From Streptomyces sp. NBC_01244 (lineage in GTDB: Bacteria; Actinomycetota; Actinomycetes; Streptomycetales; Streptomycetaceae), in NCBI RefSeq assembly GCF_035987325.1, contig NZ_CP108488.1:806001-870000 (forward strand): a stretch of DNA of 64,000 bases, in the 5' to 3' direction. The stretch's first letter is position 1, and each line of letters opens with the position of its first letter. Below the pieces are notes generated by a model. It did no database searches. It had not been told where the DNA came from and was given only the letters and a program-made list of their open reading frames with translations. Positions 1 through 7,974 of the stretch are shown here, piece by piece. Both the position numbers and the translations under genes were made by a program.

Positions 1-22
1 TCCCCGAACGAAGCGAGTCCGC

Positions 23-1408
23 ATGGCTACGTCCGTACCGCCGCTCCCGCCCGTGCCCCGTTTCCCGGCCGGTTTCCGCTGGGGCGTCTCCGCCTCCGCC
101 TTCCAGATCGAGGGCTCGCCCACCGCCGACGGCCGGGGGCCCTCCTCCTGGGACGCCTTCACCCGGGAGCGGGGGCGCGTCAAGGACGGCTCGCACGCGG
201 AGGTGGCCACCGACCACTACCGCCGCTACCGCGAGGACGTGGCCCTGATGGGCGGACTGGGCGTGGACGCCTACCGGTTCTCCGTCTCCTGGTCCCGGGT
301 CCTGCCCGACGGACACGGGGCCGTCAACCGGGCGGGGCTGGACTTCTACGACCGGCTCGTCGACGAGCTGTGCGCCGCGGGGATCGATCCGGTGCCGACC
401 CTTTTCCACTGGGACACCCCGCTCGCCCTGGAGGAGCGGGGCGGCTGGCTGGAACGCGACACCGCCGAGCGGTTCGCGGCGTACGCCTCGGTGGTCGCGG
501 AGCGCCTCGCCGACCGCGTGCCCATGTGGATCACCATCAACGAGCCCGCCGAGGTGACCCTCCTGGGGTACGGCCTCGGCGAACACGCCCCCGGCAAGCA
601 GCTCGTCTTCGACGCCCTGCCCGCGGCCCACCACCAGCTGCTGGCCCACGGACTGGGCGTACAGGCCCTGCGCGCGGCGGGCGCGCGCCACATCGGCATA
701 GCCGCCTCGCACAGCCCCGTGTGGGCCGCCGGCGAGGGCGAAGAGGACCGGGCCGCCGCCGCGTTGTACGACACCCTCACCAACCGCCTCTTCGCCGACC
801 CGATCCTGACCGGCGCCTACCCGGACGGCCTGGAATCCCTGCTGCCCGGCCCGGTGGCCGAGGACCTCAAGGCGATCTCGGCCCCGCTGGACTGGTACGG
901 GGTCAACTACTACAACCCGATGCTCGTCGGCGCCCCCACCCCGGCCGGCGCCTCCGCCTTCGGCGGGATCGAGATCCCCTCCGGCCTCCCCTTCGCCTTC
1001 CGGGAGATCGAGGGGTACGAGCGCACCGACTTCGACTGGCCGGTGGTCCCGGACGGGCTGCGCGAACTGCTCGCCACCCTGCGGGAGCGCTACGGCGACC
1101 GGCTGCCGCCGCTCTACATCACCGAGAACGGCTGCTCGTACGGGGACGGCCCGGATCCGGGCACCGGCCGGATCGAGGACGCGCGCCGGATCGCCTACCA
1201 CGAGGGTCACGTGCGGGCCCTGCACGAGGCGATGGCCGAGGGGGCCGATGTCCGCGGCTACTTCATCTGGTCGATCCTCGACAACTTCGAATGGGCGGAG
1301 GGCTACCGGCAGCGGTTCGGCCTGGTCCACGTCGACTACGAGACCCTCGCCCGGACCCCCAAGGAGTCGTACGCCTGGTACCGCGACCTGATCAAGAGCG
1401 GCAGGTGA
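23..1408 (+). CDS. Glycoside hydrolase family 1 beta-glucosidase
   Basis: Predicted cytoplasmic retaining beta-glucosidase/galactosidase of 461 aa, a normal length for GH1. The N-terminal substrate motif (FRWGVSASAFQIEG) is present. The acid/base glutamate lies in the TINEP motif (about E174) and the nucleophile in YITENG (about E368); the WSILDNFEWAEGY segment near the C-terminus binds the aglycone side. There is no signal peptide, so the substrate is probably an imported disaccharide or aryl-glucoside. The stop overlaps the next gene (a sugar-type MFS carrier) by 4 bp, which argues for coupled uptake and hydrolysis. Only 22 bp lie upstream in the window, so an upstream operon partner or regulator may be missing. 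The exact sugar cannot be read from sequence. Confidence 0.93.
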   Translation: MATSVPPLPPVPRFPAGFRWGVSASAFQIEGSPTADGRGPSSWDAFTRERGRVKDGSHAEVATDHYRRYREDVALMGGLGVDAYRFSVSWSRVLPDGHGAVNRAGLDFYDRLVDELCAAGIDPVPTLFHWDTPLALEERGGWLERDTAERFAAYASVVAERLADRVPMWITINEPAEVTLLGYGLGEHAPGKQLVFDALPAAHHQLLAHGLGVQALRAAGARHIGIAASHSPVWAAGEGEEDRAAAALYDTLTNRLFADPILTGAYPDGLESLLPGPVAEDLKAISAPLDWYGVNYYNPMLVGAPTPAGASAFGGIEIPSGLPFAFREIEGYERTDFDWPVVPDGLRELLATLRERYGDRLPPLYITENGCSYGDGPDPGTGRIEDARRIAYHEGHVRALHEAMAEGADVRGYFIWSILDNFEWAEGYRQRFGLVHVDYETLARTPKESYAWYRDLIKSGR

Positions 1409-2652
1409 CCGCCGGGCCGAAGATCGCGGCGGCCACGGAGGCCGCCACGCCGCCGGGCGGCCGGTGGGTGAGCGCGCTGTCCCTCGCCAACCTCGGGGTG
1501 TGGGTCGGCTGGTTCGGCCCGCTCCAGCTGCTGCTGGCACGCCAGGCCGAGTTCCTGACCCCGGAGAACAAGGCGTCCACCCTCGCCCTGGTGACGGGAC
1601 TGGGGGCGGCCGTCTCGATGGTCGCCAATCCCGTCTTCGGCGCGCTGTCCGACCGTACGACGGCGCGCGCGGGCCGCCGGATCCCCTGGGTGGTCGCCGG
1701 GGTGGCGGGCGGGGCGGTGGGCCTGGTGGTCCTCGGGCTGGCGCAGAGCGTCGCCGTGGTGATCGCGGGCTGGTGCCTGGTGCAGCTCGCCCTCAACGCC
1801 GCCTTCGCCGCGCTCACCGCGGCCGTCCCCGACCAGGTCCCGGCCCGGCAGCGCGGGCTGGTCGGCGGCTGGCTCGGCGTCTCCCAGGTCATCGGGATCC
1901 TGGTCGGCACGGCGCTGGCCACGGTCGCGGGCGGGATCACCGCCGGCTACCTGGCCTGCGCGGCCTTCTCGGTCCTCGCGGCCGTGCCGTACGTGCTGAT
2001 GCGGCGGGACTCCGTGCTCGCCCCCGCCGCACGGCCGCCCTTCCGGTGGCGCGGCTTCCTGACCGGCTTCTGGATCGACCCGCGCCGCCATCCCGACTTC
2101 GGCTGGGCCTGGCTGACCCGGTTCCTGATGAACCTCTCGTACTCCATCAGCACGATGTACCTGCTCTACTACCTGACCGACGCCGTGCGCTACCGGGGCG
2201 ACGCGGACACCGGGGTCCTGATCCTCACGGCGCTCAACGCCCTCACCCTGCTGTCCACCGTGGTGATCAGCGGCATCCGGTCGGACCGCAGCGGCCGCCG
2301 CAAGTCCTACGTGATCCGGTCCGGGCTGGTCATCGCCTCGGCCACGCTGCTGCTCGCCGTCTGGCAGACCTGGACCGGCGCGGTCGTGGCCTCGCTCGTC
2401 CTGGGCCTCGGCTTCGGCGTGTACACGGCGGTGGACTTCGCCCTGCTCACGGACGTACTGCCGACCGCGGAGGACCGGGGCAAGGACCTGGGCGTCATCA
2501 ACATCGCCAACGCGCTGCCGCAGGTGCTGGCTCCGGTGATCGCGGCCCCGGTGGTCACCCACCTCGGCGGGTACACGGCTCTGTACGCGCTGGCGGGCGG
2601 TCTCGCCGTGGCGGGATCGCTGCTGGTCAGGCGGATCCGCTCGGTTCTCTAG
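1405..2652 (+). CDS. MFS transporter, sugar:cation symporter-like
   Basis: Membrane carrier of about 415 aa with some 12 hydrophobic segments. The GTG start at 1405 is chosen because it forms a GTGA overlap with the beta-glucosidase stop; the same frame is open further upstream, but that part is antisense-like shadow of the previous gene. The loop 2-3 signature is visible (GALSDRTTARAGRRIPW), of the kind seen in GPH/sugar MFS carriers that sit beside glycosidases, and a second copy (SDRSGRRKSYV) occurs mid-protein. The likely role is uptake of the glucoside cleaved by the neighbouring GH1 enzyme; this is inferred from context, not from substrate-specific residues. Confidence 0.85.
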   Translation: MTAGPKIAAATEAATPPGGRWVSALSLANLGVWVGWFGPLQLLLARQAEFLTPENKASTLALVTGLGAAVSMVANPVFGALSDRTTARAGRRIPWVVAGVAGGAVGLVVLGLAQSVAVVIAGWCLVQLALNAAFAALTAAVPDQVPARQRGLVGGWLGVSQVIGILVGTALATVAGGITAGYLACAAFSVLAAVPYVLMRRDSVLAPAARPPFRWRGFLTGFWIDPRRHPDFGWAWLTRFLMNLSYSISTMYLLYYLTDAVRYRGDADTGVLILTALNALTLLSTVVISGIRSDRSGRRKSYVIRSGLVIASATLLLAVWQTWTGAVVASLVLGLGFGVYTAVDFALLTDVLPTAEDRGKDLGVINIANALPQVLAPVIAAPVVTHLGGYTALYALAGGLAVAGSLLVRRIRSVL

Positions 2653-2687
2653 GGGTACTCCGTGGCGGCCGGTCGCGGCGCGGGTCG

Positions 2688-3212
2688 TCACCGCTCGCGC
2701 TGTCGGGCGCGGTGCCGGCGGACGGCATCACGGCTGCCGCAGCGCGGTGAGCAGTACCGCTGGGTGCCGTTCCTCGAGGTGTCGACGACGACGTTCGCGC
2801 AGGGGTGGGCCGCGCACCGGCCGAGGCGGTGCATGCCGCGCGTGGTCAGGTGCAGTGCGGTGCCGACGCTGAACACGGCGTGCAGGACGCGTGCCAGGTC
2901 GTCGTCGACGTCGCGATAGTGCAGGTGCCAGCCCTCGCCGTTGTGGTCGGTCAGGCGTGGATACGCGGTCGCGGCGGCCATCTGCCCGTTGAGGATCTCC
3001 GCCCGCTCGTTCGGGTCGCGGGCGTCGACGACCCGGATCCAGTCGTCGAGCACGGCCCGGCAGCGGGCGTGGTCGTCGGGCCGCTCGGGGAAGAGCATCG
3101 TCATGCCGAACTCGCGGGTCCGCTCGACGATCCCGTCCCGGGTGTCGGGCCAATCGTCGGCCAGGGAGCGGGCGAGGAGCACGGCGTACTCGCCGTAAGG
3201 GTTGAGGTGCAC
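2688..3212 (-). CDS. CGNR-type zinc-finger (ABATE domain) protein
   Basis: Protein of 174 aa with an N-terminal ABATE-like domain (LNPYGEYAVLLARSLAD) and a C-terminal CGNR zinc finger. The four ligands are visible: C and C in RCAAHPCANVVVDTSRNG, and C and C in RYCSPRCGSR. The family name-motif CGNR is CGSR here, a conservative substitution outside the cysteines. Members are putative stress-linked transcription regulators, usually next to transporters. It starts with GTG at 3212 and diverges from a LysE exporter whose ATG lies only 25 bp away, so the pair must share a very compact promoter, or one promoter lies inside the other's coding region. Confidence 0.82.
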   Translation of the reverse strand: MHLNPYGEYAVLLARSLADDWPDTRDGIVERTREFGMTMLFPERPDDHARCRAVLDDWIRVVDARDPNERAEILNGQMAAATAYPRLTDHNGEGWHLHYRDVDDDLARVLHAVFSVGTALHLTTRGMHRLGRCAAHPCANVVVDTSRNGTQRYCSPRCGSRDAVRRHRARQRER

Positions 3213-3237
3213 AAGGCCATTACATCAGGGTGGGGGC

Positions 3238-3906
3238 ATGTCCCTCACCTCGTTGTCCTCACCCGTGTCCGGCGTGTCCGTCTTCGGGATGGCGCTCACC
3301 GCTCTGGTCATGGTGGTGACCCCCGGGCCCAACATGATCTACCTCGTTTCGCGCAGCATCAGCCAGGGACGCACCGCGGGCCTCGTCTCCCTGGCCGGCA
3401 CCGGCGTCGGCTTCGTCGTCTACATGCTGATGGGCAACCTCGGCCTCGCCGTCGTGTTCGTCGCGGTGCCCTGGCTGTTCATCGGCTTCAAAGCCGCGGG
3501 AGTCCTCTACCTGGTCCACCTCGCCTGGCAGGCCCTGCGGCCCGGAGGCCGAGGCATGTTCGAGGTCCGTGACATTCCCCGCGACAGCCCGGCCCGACTC
3601 TTCCGCATGGGGCTGGTGACGAACCTGCTCAACCCCAAGGCCGCGATCATGTACCTGACCCTGATCCCGCAGTTCATAGACCCGCATCGCGGGCATCCGA
3701 CCGCGCAGGGCCTGACCCTCGGTTCGGTCCAGATCGCGGTGAGCCTGACCGTCAATGCCCTGATCGTCATCGCCGCCGGCGCCATCGCCACCTTCCTCGG
3801 GCAACGCCCGAGCTGGGCCACCGCGCAACGCCGTATCACCGGCACCCTCCTGGGCGCCGTGGCACTTCTCCTTGTCCGCGAGGTGCCCGCTCGAGCCCGA
3901 GCCTGA
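3238..3906 (+). CDS. LysE/RhtB family amino-acid exporter
   Basis: Inner-membrane exporter of 222 aa with about six hydrophobic segments. The family hallmark PGPNMIYLVSRSISQGRTAG is in the first third, and NLLNPKAAIMYLTLIPQF is in the middle. I start it at ATG 3238, preceded by a purine-rich GGGTGGGGG stretch; an in-frame upstream GTG at 3202 would overlap the divergent zinc-finger gene. LysE/RhtB proteins export lysine, arginine, homoserine or threonine-like metabolites by proton antiport; the substrate here is not determined. The divergent CGNR regulator is the obvious candidate regulator. Confidence 0.87.
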   Translation: MSLTSLSSPVSGVSVFGMALTALVMVVTPGPNMIYLVSRSISQGRTAGLVSLAGTGVGFVVYMLMGNLGLAVVFVAVPWLFIGFKAAGVLYLVHLAWQALRPGGRGMFEVRDIPRDSPARLFRMGLVTNLLNPKAAIMYLTLIPQFIDPHRGHPTAQGLTLGSVQIAVSLTVNALIVIAAGAIATFLGQRPSWATAQRRITGTLLGAVALLLVREVPARARA

Positions 3907-3987
3907 CGGCGCCCAAGCACCGGCGGGCGCCCGGTGGCGGGGCCTTCCGGGCCCTCTGGCGTGAGACCCGGCACATTTCTCACCCTT

Positions 3988-4017
3988 TTGGTCCGATTTA
4001 GACCAGACTCGTATGGT
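3988..4017 (+). promoter_or_regulatory. Candidate housekeeping promoter of the VanW gene
   Basis: TTGGTC at 3988-3993 and TATGGT at 4012-4017 are separated by 18 bp and fit the vegetative -35/-10 pattern. The predicted transcript start lies about 20 nt before the ATG at 4045, leaving room for the GGGAG ribosome site. A GGTC-N7-GACC dyad overlaps the spacer. Prediction only. Confidence 0.45.
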
Positions 4018-4044
4018 TCGGATTCCGAAGCGACAGGGAGAGAC

Positions 4045-5112
4045 ATGCGACGCGCCCACGGCCGTACGGCCACCACGCGGATCGCCCTGATATCGGCCGG
4101 CACGGCCGCTGTGCTCGGCCTCGGCGGCCTTTCCGCCGGTCCCGCGGCCGCCGTGGGCACACCCGCCCCGGACCGGACCGGACCGCCCACGGCCACGGCC
4201 ACGGCCACCGACACCGCCACCGCCACCGCCCCGGCGGCCGTCGGGCAGCAGATCCTCTCCACCTTCACCGTGGCCTATCCCGCGGCGCCCTACCGGACCC
4301 ACAACATCGCGCGCGCCGTGGGACTGATCAACGGGGCCGTCGTCCAGCAGGGCGACGTCTGGAGCTTCAACCAGGCGGTGGGCGAGCGGACCGAGGAGAA
4401 CGGCTTCGTCGACGGCATCATGATCAACGACGGCCGTTACGTGAAATCCCCCGGCGGCGGCGTCTCCGCGGTCGCGACGACCATGTACAACGCCATGTTC
4501 TTCGCGGGCCTGAAGCCGCTGGAGCACGGAGCCCACTCCTTCTACATCGAGCGGTACCCGGAAGGCCGCGAGGCCACCGTCGCCTGGGGCACCCTCGACC
4601 TGCGCTGGCAGAACGACTCGGGGCACCCCGTGACCGTCCGGGCCTCCTCCACCTCCACCTCGGTGACCATCACCCTGCTCGGAACGAAGCAGTACGACGA
4701 GATTCGCGCCACCAAGGGTCCGCGCACCCACATCACCCCGCCGGCGAAGCGCACCGTCACCGGCCCCACCTGCGAGCCCCAGACCCCGCTGGAAGGGTTC
4801 GACGTCTCCGTCGACCGTGTCTTCGTCCGGGGCGGCCACGAGGTCGGCCGCGAGACGTTCCGTACGCACTACACCCCGCGCGACGAGATCATCTGCGCCC
4901 CGGAGTCCCCGACGGCCACGCCCGGCGCGACCCCGTCGGGCTCCCCCGGGACCCCGGCCGCGCCCGCCGCGCCCGGCACCTCCCCCGCTCCCACCGCGTC
5001 CCCCTCGACCACCGCTCCGAGCACGTCCGGCGCACCCACCGCGTCCGGCAACGGCAGCGGCAGCGGCAGCGGCAGCGGCAGCACCGGAACGGCGCCCACG
5101 CCTAAGGCGTGA
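4045..5112 (+). CDS. Secreted VanW family protein
   Basis: Protein of 355 aa. The ATG at 4045 is preceded by CAGGGAG and gives a clear Sec signal (MRR..., hydrophobic core, AGPAAAVG cleavage region). The mature part carries a VanW domain at roughly residues 70-190: the set NIARAVGLINGAVVQQGDVWSFNQAVGERTEENGF (in pieces: NIARAVGLING, VWSFNQAVG, GERTEENGF), then GGGVSAVATTMYNAMFFAGL and ERYPEGREATV are the conserved landmarks. The last 80 residues are a Pro/Ala/Ser/Thr/Gly-rich tail ending in a Ser-Gly repeat, as in wall-spanning linkers. VanW-domain proteins accompany some glycopeptide-resistance loci, but the domain is common in actinobacterial envelopes and its biochemical role is unsettled. 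Its end overlaps the convergent MDR gene by 11 bp. Confidence 0.85.
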   Translation: MRRAHGRTATTRIALISAGTAAVLGLGGLSAGPAAAVGTPAPDRTGPPTATATATDTATATAPAAVGQQILSTFTVAYPAAPYRTHNIARAVGLINGAVVQQGDVWSFNQAVGERTEENGFVDGIMINDGRYVKSPGGGVSAVATTMYNAMFFAGLKPLEHGAHSFYIERYPEGREATVAWGTLDLRWQNDSGHPVTVRASSTSTSVTITLLGTKQYDEIRATKGPRTHITPPAKRTVTGPTCEPQTPLEGFDVSVDRVFVRGGHEVGRETFRTHYTPRDEIICAPESPTATPGATPSGSPGTPAAPAAPGTSPAPTASPSTTAPSTSGAPTASGNGSGSGSGSGSTGTAPTPKA

Positions 5113-6073
5113 TCAGGATCTTTCCGCGCGCCTCGCCCCGGTGGATCCGGTCGATGGCCTCCGGGGCCTCGGCGAGCCGGCAGGTGAGGTGGACGGCCGG
5201 GGACAGGGTGCCGTCCTCGACGTGCCGGCGCAGGACCTCCAGGTCCGCCTGACGCTCGGCGGAGATGAACCCCTTGAGGCCGTGGCGCACGAAGGGGTTC
5301 AGCAGCGCGGCCCACAGGACCCGGCCCATGCCGCCCAGCCAGGGGCCGCCGCCCTCGCCTCCGACGATCACGAGCGTCCCGCGCGGGGTCAGGGCGCGCC
5401 GGAGGTGCGACAGGGCCCGGTTGCCCGCGGTGTCCAGGATGAGGTCGTAGCGGCGGACGCCGTCCGCGAACTCCTCGCGGGTGTAATCGATGACCTCGTC
5501 CGCGCCGAGCCCGCGCACCAGCTCCGTCTTCGTGGTGCTGCACACTCCGGTGACGTGCGCCCCGTACGCCTTGGCCAACTGCACCGCGAAGGTGCCGACC
5601 CCGCCCGCGGCGCCGATGACCAGGACCCGCTGCCCCGGCCGTACGCGCCCCGCGTCACGCAGCGCCTGGAGGGCGGTGAGCCCCGAGATCGGGAGGGCCG
5701 CCGCCGCCTCCAGGGGCATCCCGGCGGGCCTGAGCGCCAGCTTGTCCTGCCGGGCGGTGGCGTACTCCGCGAAGGAGCCCTCGCAGATGCCGAACACCTC
5801 GTCCCCCACGCGGAAGGCGCTCACCCCCTCGCCGACCGCCTCGACCCGCCCGGAGACCTCCCGGCCGCGCACGGGCACGCCGGGCGCGCGCAGTCCGTAG
5901 CCCAGGAGGCGCAGCAGGTAGGGCTTGCCGCTCATGAGGTGCCAGACCCCCGCGTCGAGCGCGGCGGCCCGGACGGCTATGAGCACCTCTCCCCTGCCCG
6001 GTCTCGGCGTTTCGATGTCCCTGAGCTCCAGTACTTCGCTCGAGCCGTACGCGTCCTGCACGATCGCCTTCAC
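5102..6073 (-). CDS. NAD(P)-dependent MDR oxidoreductase (quinone-reductase type)
   Basis: Medium-chain dehydrogenase/reductase of 323 aa. It has an N-terminal GroES-like fold (VRAAALDAGVWHLMSGKPY; RGREVSGRVEAVGEGV) and a Rossmann domain with GAAGGVGTFAVQLAKAYGA at about residue 150. The structural-zinc cysteine quartet of alcohol dehydrogenases is absent, so it belongs with zinc-independent quinone or enone reductases. The GTG start overlaps the stop of the upstream XRE regulator (GTGA), making it the third gene of a three-gene operon. The substrate is unknown. Confidence 0.85.
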   Translation of the reverse strand: MKAIVQDAYGSSEVLELRDIETPRPGRGEVLIAVRAAALDAGVWHLMSGKPYLLRLLGYGLRAPGVPVRGREVSGRVEAVGEGVSAFRVGDEVFGICEGSFAEYATARQDKLALRPAGMPLEAAAALPISGLTALQALRDAGRVRPGQRVLVIGAAGGVGTFAVQLAKAYGAHVTGVCSTTKTELVRGLGADEVIDYTREEFADGVRRYDLILDTAGNRALSHLRRALTPRGTLVIVGGEGGGPWLGGMGRVLWAALLNPFVRHGLKGFISAERQADLEVLRRHVEDGTLSPAVHLTCRLAEAPEAIDRIHRGEARGKILITP

Positions 6074-6354
6074 GGCGCCGTCCCTTCCTCGTCGGTGTCG
6101 TCCGTGTCGTCCGTGTCGCCTGCGCCGTCCGCATCGTCCGCGCCATCGGCGTACTGGAATACCTGTTCAAGGGGCACCGCGAAGACGCGGGCGATCCTGA
6201 ACGCCGTCTCCAGCGAAGGCGAGTAGCGGCCCTTCTCGATGGCGATGACGGTCTGGCGGGTCACTCCGATGCGCTCCGCCAGCTCCGCCTGGGTCATCTC
6301 CCCGCGCTCGAAGCGCAGGATCCTGATCCGGTTCGTGATGCCGGTCGGCTTCAC
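6070..6354 (-). CDS. XRE-family helix-turn-helix regulator with acidic tail
   Basis: Small DNA-binding protein of 94 aa. The GTG at 6354 is chosen because it overlaps the TGA of the upstream membrane protein (GTGA). The helix-turn-helix is EMTQAELAERIGVTRQTV followed by IEKGRYSPSLETAFRIARVF, the compact type found in YozG/SinR-like regulators. The last 25 residues are an acidic run of ADGADD/DDTDDTDEE repeats, unusual for this family and perhaps a solubility or interaction tail. It is probably an autoregulator of the operon with the adjacent membrane protein. Confidence 0.85.
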   Translation of the reverse strand: MKPTGITNRIRILRFERGEMTQAELAERIGVTRQTVIAIEKGRYSPSLETAFRIARVFAVPLEQVFQYADGADDADGAGDTDDTDDTDEEGTAP

Positions 6355-6818
6355 CACGACTGGAACCCCCAGCGGTAGGCGGCGAGCTTGACGACCGAGC
6401 CGAGCACGGCCGAAAGGACGAAGCCCAGGTAGAGGGCGTTCGAGATCCAGAAGCGGTCCGCGCCGGCCATCGAGAGGATCAGCGCGGTCACGGCGCCGAT
6501 GACGAGGAAGGACTGCCCGGCGTGCTCGCCGAGGCGGCCGATCTCCTTGTCCCGCTGGTCCTTGACGTCGGCCTCGCCGGGCCCGGCCACCGCCACGGCG
6601 ATGTTGAGGAGGATCGCGGCGGCGATGGCGCCGCCGACCGTCCAGAGCAGCGGCGTGACGTACGGGACCTCGGCGAGGGGGACGCCGTCGCCGGACCGGC
6701 CCAGCACGAGAGCCAGGTAGACCGCGTACCCGATGACCGCGACCACCCCCATGATCCATGCGCGCTTCTCTTCGAACGCCACGACCGCACCCGCTCCCAT
6801 GTAAAAGAACTTTGACAT
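6351..6818 (-). CDS. Four-segment membrane protein paired with XRE regulator
   Basis: Hydrophobic protein with about four membrane spans (VVAVIGYAVYLALVLG; TPLLWTVGGAIAAAILLNIAVAV; FLVIGAVTALILSMAG; ALYLGFVLSAVLGSVVKL). The loop DVKDQRDKEIGRLGEHAGQ is typical of small membrane proteins found beside XRE regulators in actinobacteria; the function is unknown. The start is uncertain: ATG 6818 would be nearly leaderless relative to the promoter at 6823-6851, and ATG 6800 (MGAGAVVAFEEKRAW) is the alternative. Neither has a good Shine-Dalgarno, which itself fits a leaderless transcript. The open frame extends to a TTG at 6851, but that codon is part of the -35 box. Confidence 0.72.
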   Translation of the reverse strand: MSKFFYMGAGAVVAFEEKRAWIMGVVAVIGYAVYLALVLGRSGDGVPLAEVPYVTPLLWTVGGAIAAAILLNIAVAVAGPGEADVKDQRDKEIGRLGEHAGQSFLVIGAVTALILSMAGADRFWISNALYLGFVLSAVLGSVVKLAAYRWGFQSW

Positions 6819-6822
6819 CACC

Positions 6823-6851
6823 AAGGTAAAAGGATCCATACCTGGTGTCAA
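6823..6851 (-). promoter_or_regulatory. Strong vegetative promoter, likely leaderless
   Basis: On the minus strand a perfect -35 TTGACA (6851-6846) is followed after exactly 17 bp by TACCTT (6828-6823). The expected start point falls at or just past the ATG at 6818. Two CTTTTAC direct repeats flank the start and could serve the XRE regulator. Confidence 0.65.
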
Positions 6852-6953
6852 TAATTTCTTACATCCACCTCTCGGGTCCGGGGACCGCGACCCGTGTCAC
6901 CCGGGCGCACGGCCCCGCTGGCACCACGGCCGCACCCGGGGCTTGCTGGACGC

Positions 6954-7598
6954 ATGAGACCAGAAGCGCCGGAGACCGCCCCCCGGCAGAGCCTGAGCAC
7001 CCCCAGGGCGGCGGGGCTCGCGGGGATCCTCTTCGCCGCCCTCATGGCGGCGGCGATCGTGCTGGCCCGGATCGCCCTCCCGGAGGGGGGCGGCGCGGCC
7101 GAGGTCGAGATCACCTCCGGGCAGCGGGACGCGGTGACCACGGCGCTGGAGCTCGTCCCCTTCGCGGGCATCGCCTTCCTGTGGTTCATGGGCGCGCTGC
7201 GGGAGCACTCCGGCGAGGCCGAGGACCGGTTCGTGGCCACCGTCTTCCTGGGCAGCGGGCTGATCTTCGTCGCCAGCCTCTTCGGCGCCGCCGCGGCCGC
7301 CGGGACGGTGCTGGACGCCGATCAGCCCCAGGACTTCGGCCGCCACTTCGCCTACAACCTGCTGACCACGTACGGGATGCGGATGGCCGCCGTGTTCGTG
7401 TTCGCGACCTCCACGATCGGCCGCCGGCTCGGGGTCTTTCCGCGCCCGCTGGCCCTGGCGGGGTACCTCGCCGGTCTGGTGCTGCTCGTGGCGGGCTCCT
7501 CCGTGCCCTGGTCCGAGCTGGTCTTCCCGGCCTGGGCCCTGCTCGTGAGCCTGTACATCCTGCGGTCGGGCCGGGGCCGCCCCAGCCAGGCCCCCTGA
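6954..7598 (+). CDS. Integral membrane protein of unknown function
   Basis: Protein of 214 aa with about five hydrophobic segments, including GLAGILFAALMAAAIVLARI, VPFAGIAFLWFMGAL, VFLGSGLIFVASLFGAAAAAG, MAAVFVFATSTIG and LAGYLAGLVLLVAGSS. I start it at ATG 6954; an upstream GTG is in frame, but codon use weakens there. No catalytic motif is visible. It is followed by a hairpin and then by the ferredoxin operon, so it is probably transcribed alone. Confidence 0.7.
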   Translation: MRPEAPETAPRQSLSTPRAAGLAGILFAALMAAAIVLARIALPEGGGAAEVEITSGQRDAVTTALELVPFAGIAFLWFMGALREHSGEAEDRFVATVFLGSGLIFVASLFGAAAAAGTVLDADQPQDFGRHFAYNLLTTYGMRMAAVFVFATSTIGRRLGVFPRPLALAGYLAGLVLLVAGSSVPWSELVFPAWALLVSLYILRSGRGRPSQAP

Positions 7599-7638
7599 CG
7601 GGCGCCACAACCCTCACTCCAATAGCCGCCGCCTACGA

Positions 7639-7677
7639 GCTTCCCGGCACCACCGCGCGCACGCTGGTGCGGGAAGC
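7639..7677. terminator. Hairpin between membrane gene and ferredoxin operon
   Basis: A 13-bp stem (GCTTCCC and GCACCA on the left, TGGTGC and GGGAAGC on the right) with a single bulged G and a 12-nt loop lies in the 106-bp gap. No U tract follows, which is usual in high-GC actinobacteria. It could equally be a leader structure of the ferredoxin mRNA. Confidence 0.5.
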
Positions 7678-7704
7678 CCAGGGGGGCACCGAAAGGACCA
7701 CACC

Positions 7705-7974
7705 TTGCTGAGGCTCGTCGTCGATCTCAACCGGTGCCAGGGATACGCGCAGTGCGCCTTCCTCGCCCCCGACGTCTTCGCGATGCACGGGGACGAGGGG
7801 CTGCTCTACGATCCGCAGGCCCAGGAGGCCCAGCGCGAGCGCGTGGCCCAGGCCGCCGCCGCCTGCCCCGTCCAGGCCATCCTCGTGGACGATCTGGACC
7901 GGCCGGACGGCGCCGCCGCGCGCACCCCGGCGACCGCGGCCTCCGGCGCCGGGGGCGAGGCCTCCGATGGCTGA
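7705..7974 (+). CDS. [3Fe-4S]-type ferredoxin
   Basis: Ferredoxin of 89 aa carrying only three cluster cysteines: C11 and C17 in CQGYAQC and C54 in ACPVQAI. This CX5C...CP pattern is typical of actinobacterial 3Fe-4S ferredoxins that feed cytochromes P450. The TTG start at 7705 is supported by GAAAGGA eight bases upstream; no ATG or GTG fits. The C-terminal 25 residues are an Ala/Gly-rich tail. The stop overlaps the reductase start by 8 bp, and a P450 follows, forming a self-contained electron-transfer operon. Confidence 0.9.
   Translation: MLRLVVDLNRCQGYAQCAFLAPDVFAMHGDEGLLYDPQAQEAQRERVAQAAAACPVQAILVDDLDRPDGAAARTPATAASGAGGEASDG

Noticed and set aside
4045..5112. Glycopeptide-resistance gene
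   Set aside because: VanW domains are common in actinobacterial envelope proteins, and no vanHAX-type ligase or regulator genes are near.
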